From SOIA01 sp050116035 (GTDB lineage: Bacteria; Acidobacteriota; Aminicenantia; Aminicenantales; Aminicenantaceae), in the NCBI GenBank assembly GCA_050116035.1, contig JASFPJ010000199.1, positions 1-6,353 on the forward strand: 6,353 nucleotides of DNA, given 5' to 3'. The stretch's first letter is position 1. The number at the start of each line of letters is the position of its first letter. Below, piece by piece: positions 5,704 through 6,353 of this stretch. Under the pieces are notes generated by a model that did not search any database, had not been told where the DNA came from, and saw nothing but the letters and a program-made list of their open reading frames with translations. Position numbers and translations under genes: made by a program.

Positions 5704-6353
5704 ATGCTAGGAAACCATATAAAAGTGGCTCTCCGGCAACTCGCGCGCCAAAAAGGATACTCATTCATTAAAATTGCAGGATTGTCCATCGGGATGGCCT
5801 GCTTCATCCTGATAGGGCTATGGGTTCGGGATGAACTGAGTTTCGACCAGTTCCACCAAAAAAAGGAACGGATTTACAGGATCCTGAACAAGACAGCGAG
5901 CGGTGATCTCATCCCTTCGCCCACTTATGCACTGGCCCCGGCTCTGAAATCTCTGTATCCGGAAGTCGAGGAGTTCTCCCGGGTCTGGTTCTGGCACAGC
6001 TCGCTCGTTAAACTCGGAGACAAAAGCTTTGAGGAGGACAGCATCTATATGGCGGATCCTGGTTTCTTCCGGATGTTTTCCTTCCCGTTCATAAAGGGCG
6101 ACCCGGAGACCGCTCTTGCGGATAGGAACGCTATTGTTCTCACAGAAGACGCAGCCTTCAGGTATTTCGGCAAGGAGGACCCGATCGGCAAGGTGCTCTA
6201 CCTGGCTGAAGATAAAGCTGATTTCACAGTCACTGGAGTTATCAAGAACATTCCTTCAAATTCCCACATGCAGTTCGATTTCATGATCAGGGTGGAATTT
6301 CTGGGGGAGGATCGCCTGGCCCGGTGGGAGGAATGGACCGGTCCCTGTTACAT
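5704..6353 (+). CDS. FtsX/MacB-type ABC transporter permease, 3' end outside window
   Basis: The frame is open from the ATG at 5704 to the window end, giving 216 codons (MLGNHIKVALRQLARQKGYS...). GGAGG at 5693-5697 lies 6 nt before the ATG and fixes the start. The first membrane segment is at residues about 20-42. It is followed by a MacB-like periplasmic core with DPGFFRMFSFP, FRYFGKEDPIGK and IPSNSHMQF, each with a counterpart in the permease at 2817-5183. The first 60 residues are about 48% identical to that protein (29 of 60 by hand), so the two are divergent paralogues. The FtsX domains and remaining helices are expected beyond the window. An ATPase partner is required but not seen. Transcription is probably from the sigma-54 promoter at 5627-5642. 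Confidence 0.9.
   Translation, partial: MLGNHIKVALRQLARQKGYSFIKIAGLSIGMACFILIGLWVRDELSFDQFHQKKERIYRILNKTASGDLIPSPTYALAPALKSLYPEVEEFSRVWFWHSSLVKLGDKSFEEDSIYMADPGFFRMFSFPFIKGDPETALADRNAIVLTEDAAFRYFGKEDPIGKVLYLAEDKADFTVTGVIKNIPSNSHMQFDFMIRVEFLGEDRLARWEEWTGPCY

Overview
The window looks like a chromosomal stretch from a Gram-negative bacterium that uses sigma-54. It has strong Shine-Dalgarno sequences (AGGAG, GGAGG), which argues against Bacteroidota, where they are usually lacking. It also has exported and inner-membrane proteins of kinds common in Acidobacteriota/Aminicenantes-like genomes. That placement is inference only; no rRNA or other marker gene is present.

Layout, left to right. (1) 1-950, plus strand: the 3' part of a zinc peptidase related to dipeptidyl peptidase III (family M49), with HEIAH and EEAKAD motifs. 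(2) 951-1197: the gap between two convergent genes. It holds a ~154-bp repeat-like element with inverted ends that starts directly after the peptidase stop codon, and a separate small stem-loop. (3) 1198-2745, minus strand: an exported serine hydrolase of the beta-lactamase/class C PBP type (SINK, YSN and HTG motifs) with two possible starts, each with its own Shine-Dalgarno. (4) 2817-5183, minus strand: a complete 788-residue FtsX/MacB-type ABC transporter permease, 71 nt upstream of the hydrolase and probably co-transcribed with it. (5) 5184-5703: a 520-bp AT-rich divergent regulatory region. (6) 5704 to the window end, plus strand: the first 216 codons of a second, paralogous permease (about 48% identical over the first 60 residues by hand count).

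The most interesting part is the divergent region. Each permease has a good sigma-54 (-24/-12) promoter with exact GG-N10-GC spacing: 5338-5323 on the minus strand and 5627-5642 on the plus strand. Each promoter lies at the end of a ~98-bp module. The two modules are mirror images, about 67% identical by hand alignment with one 1-nt gap. Each carries, in the same order, a TGTTC half-site, a TGCGGA block, a dyad with the core TTGTTCA-N4-TGA, an invariant GAAAACCCCA block, and then the promoter. The dyad centre is about 52 bp from the -24 GG in both. This fits a shared enhancer-binding protein that switches on both permeases, and the hydrolase with the left one. No regulator or transporter ATPase gene is in the window.

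Two short repeat elements (951-1104 and 5523-5547) share the same ends, AAAATTGGGGA and TCCCCTTTTT, and the same GGGACTGTCCC palindrome. They look like long and minimal members of one REP/MITE-like family. No tRNA, rRNA, CRISPR array, transposase gene or frameshifted gene was seen.
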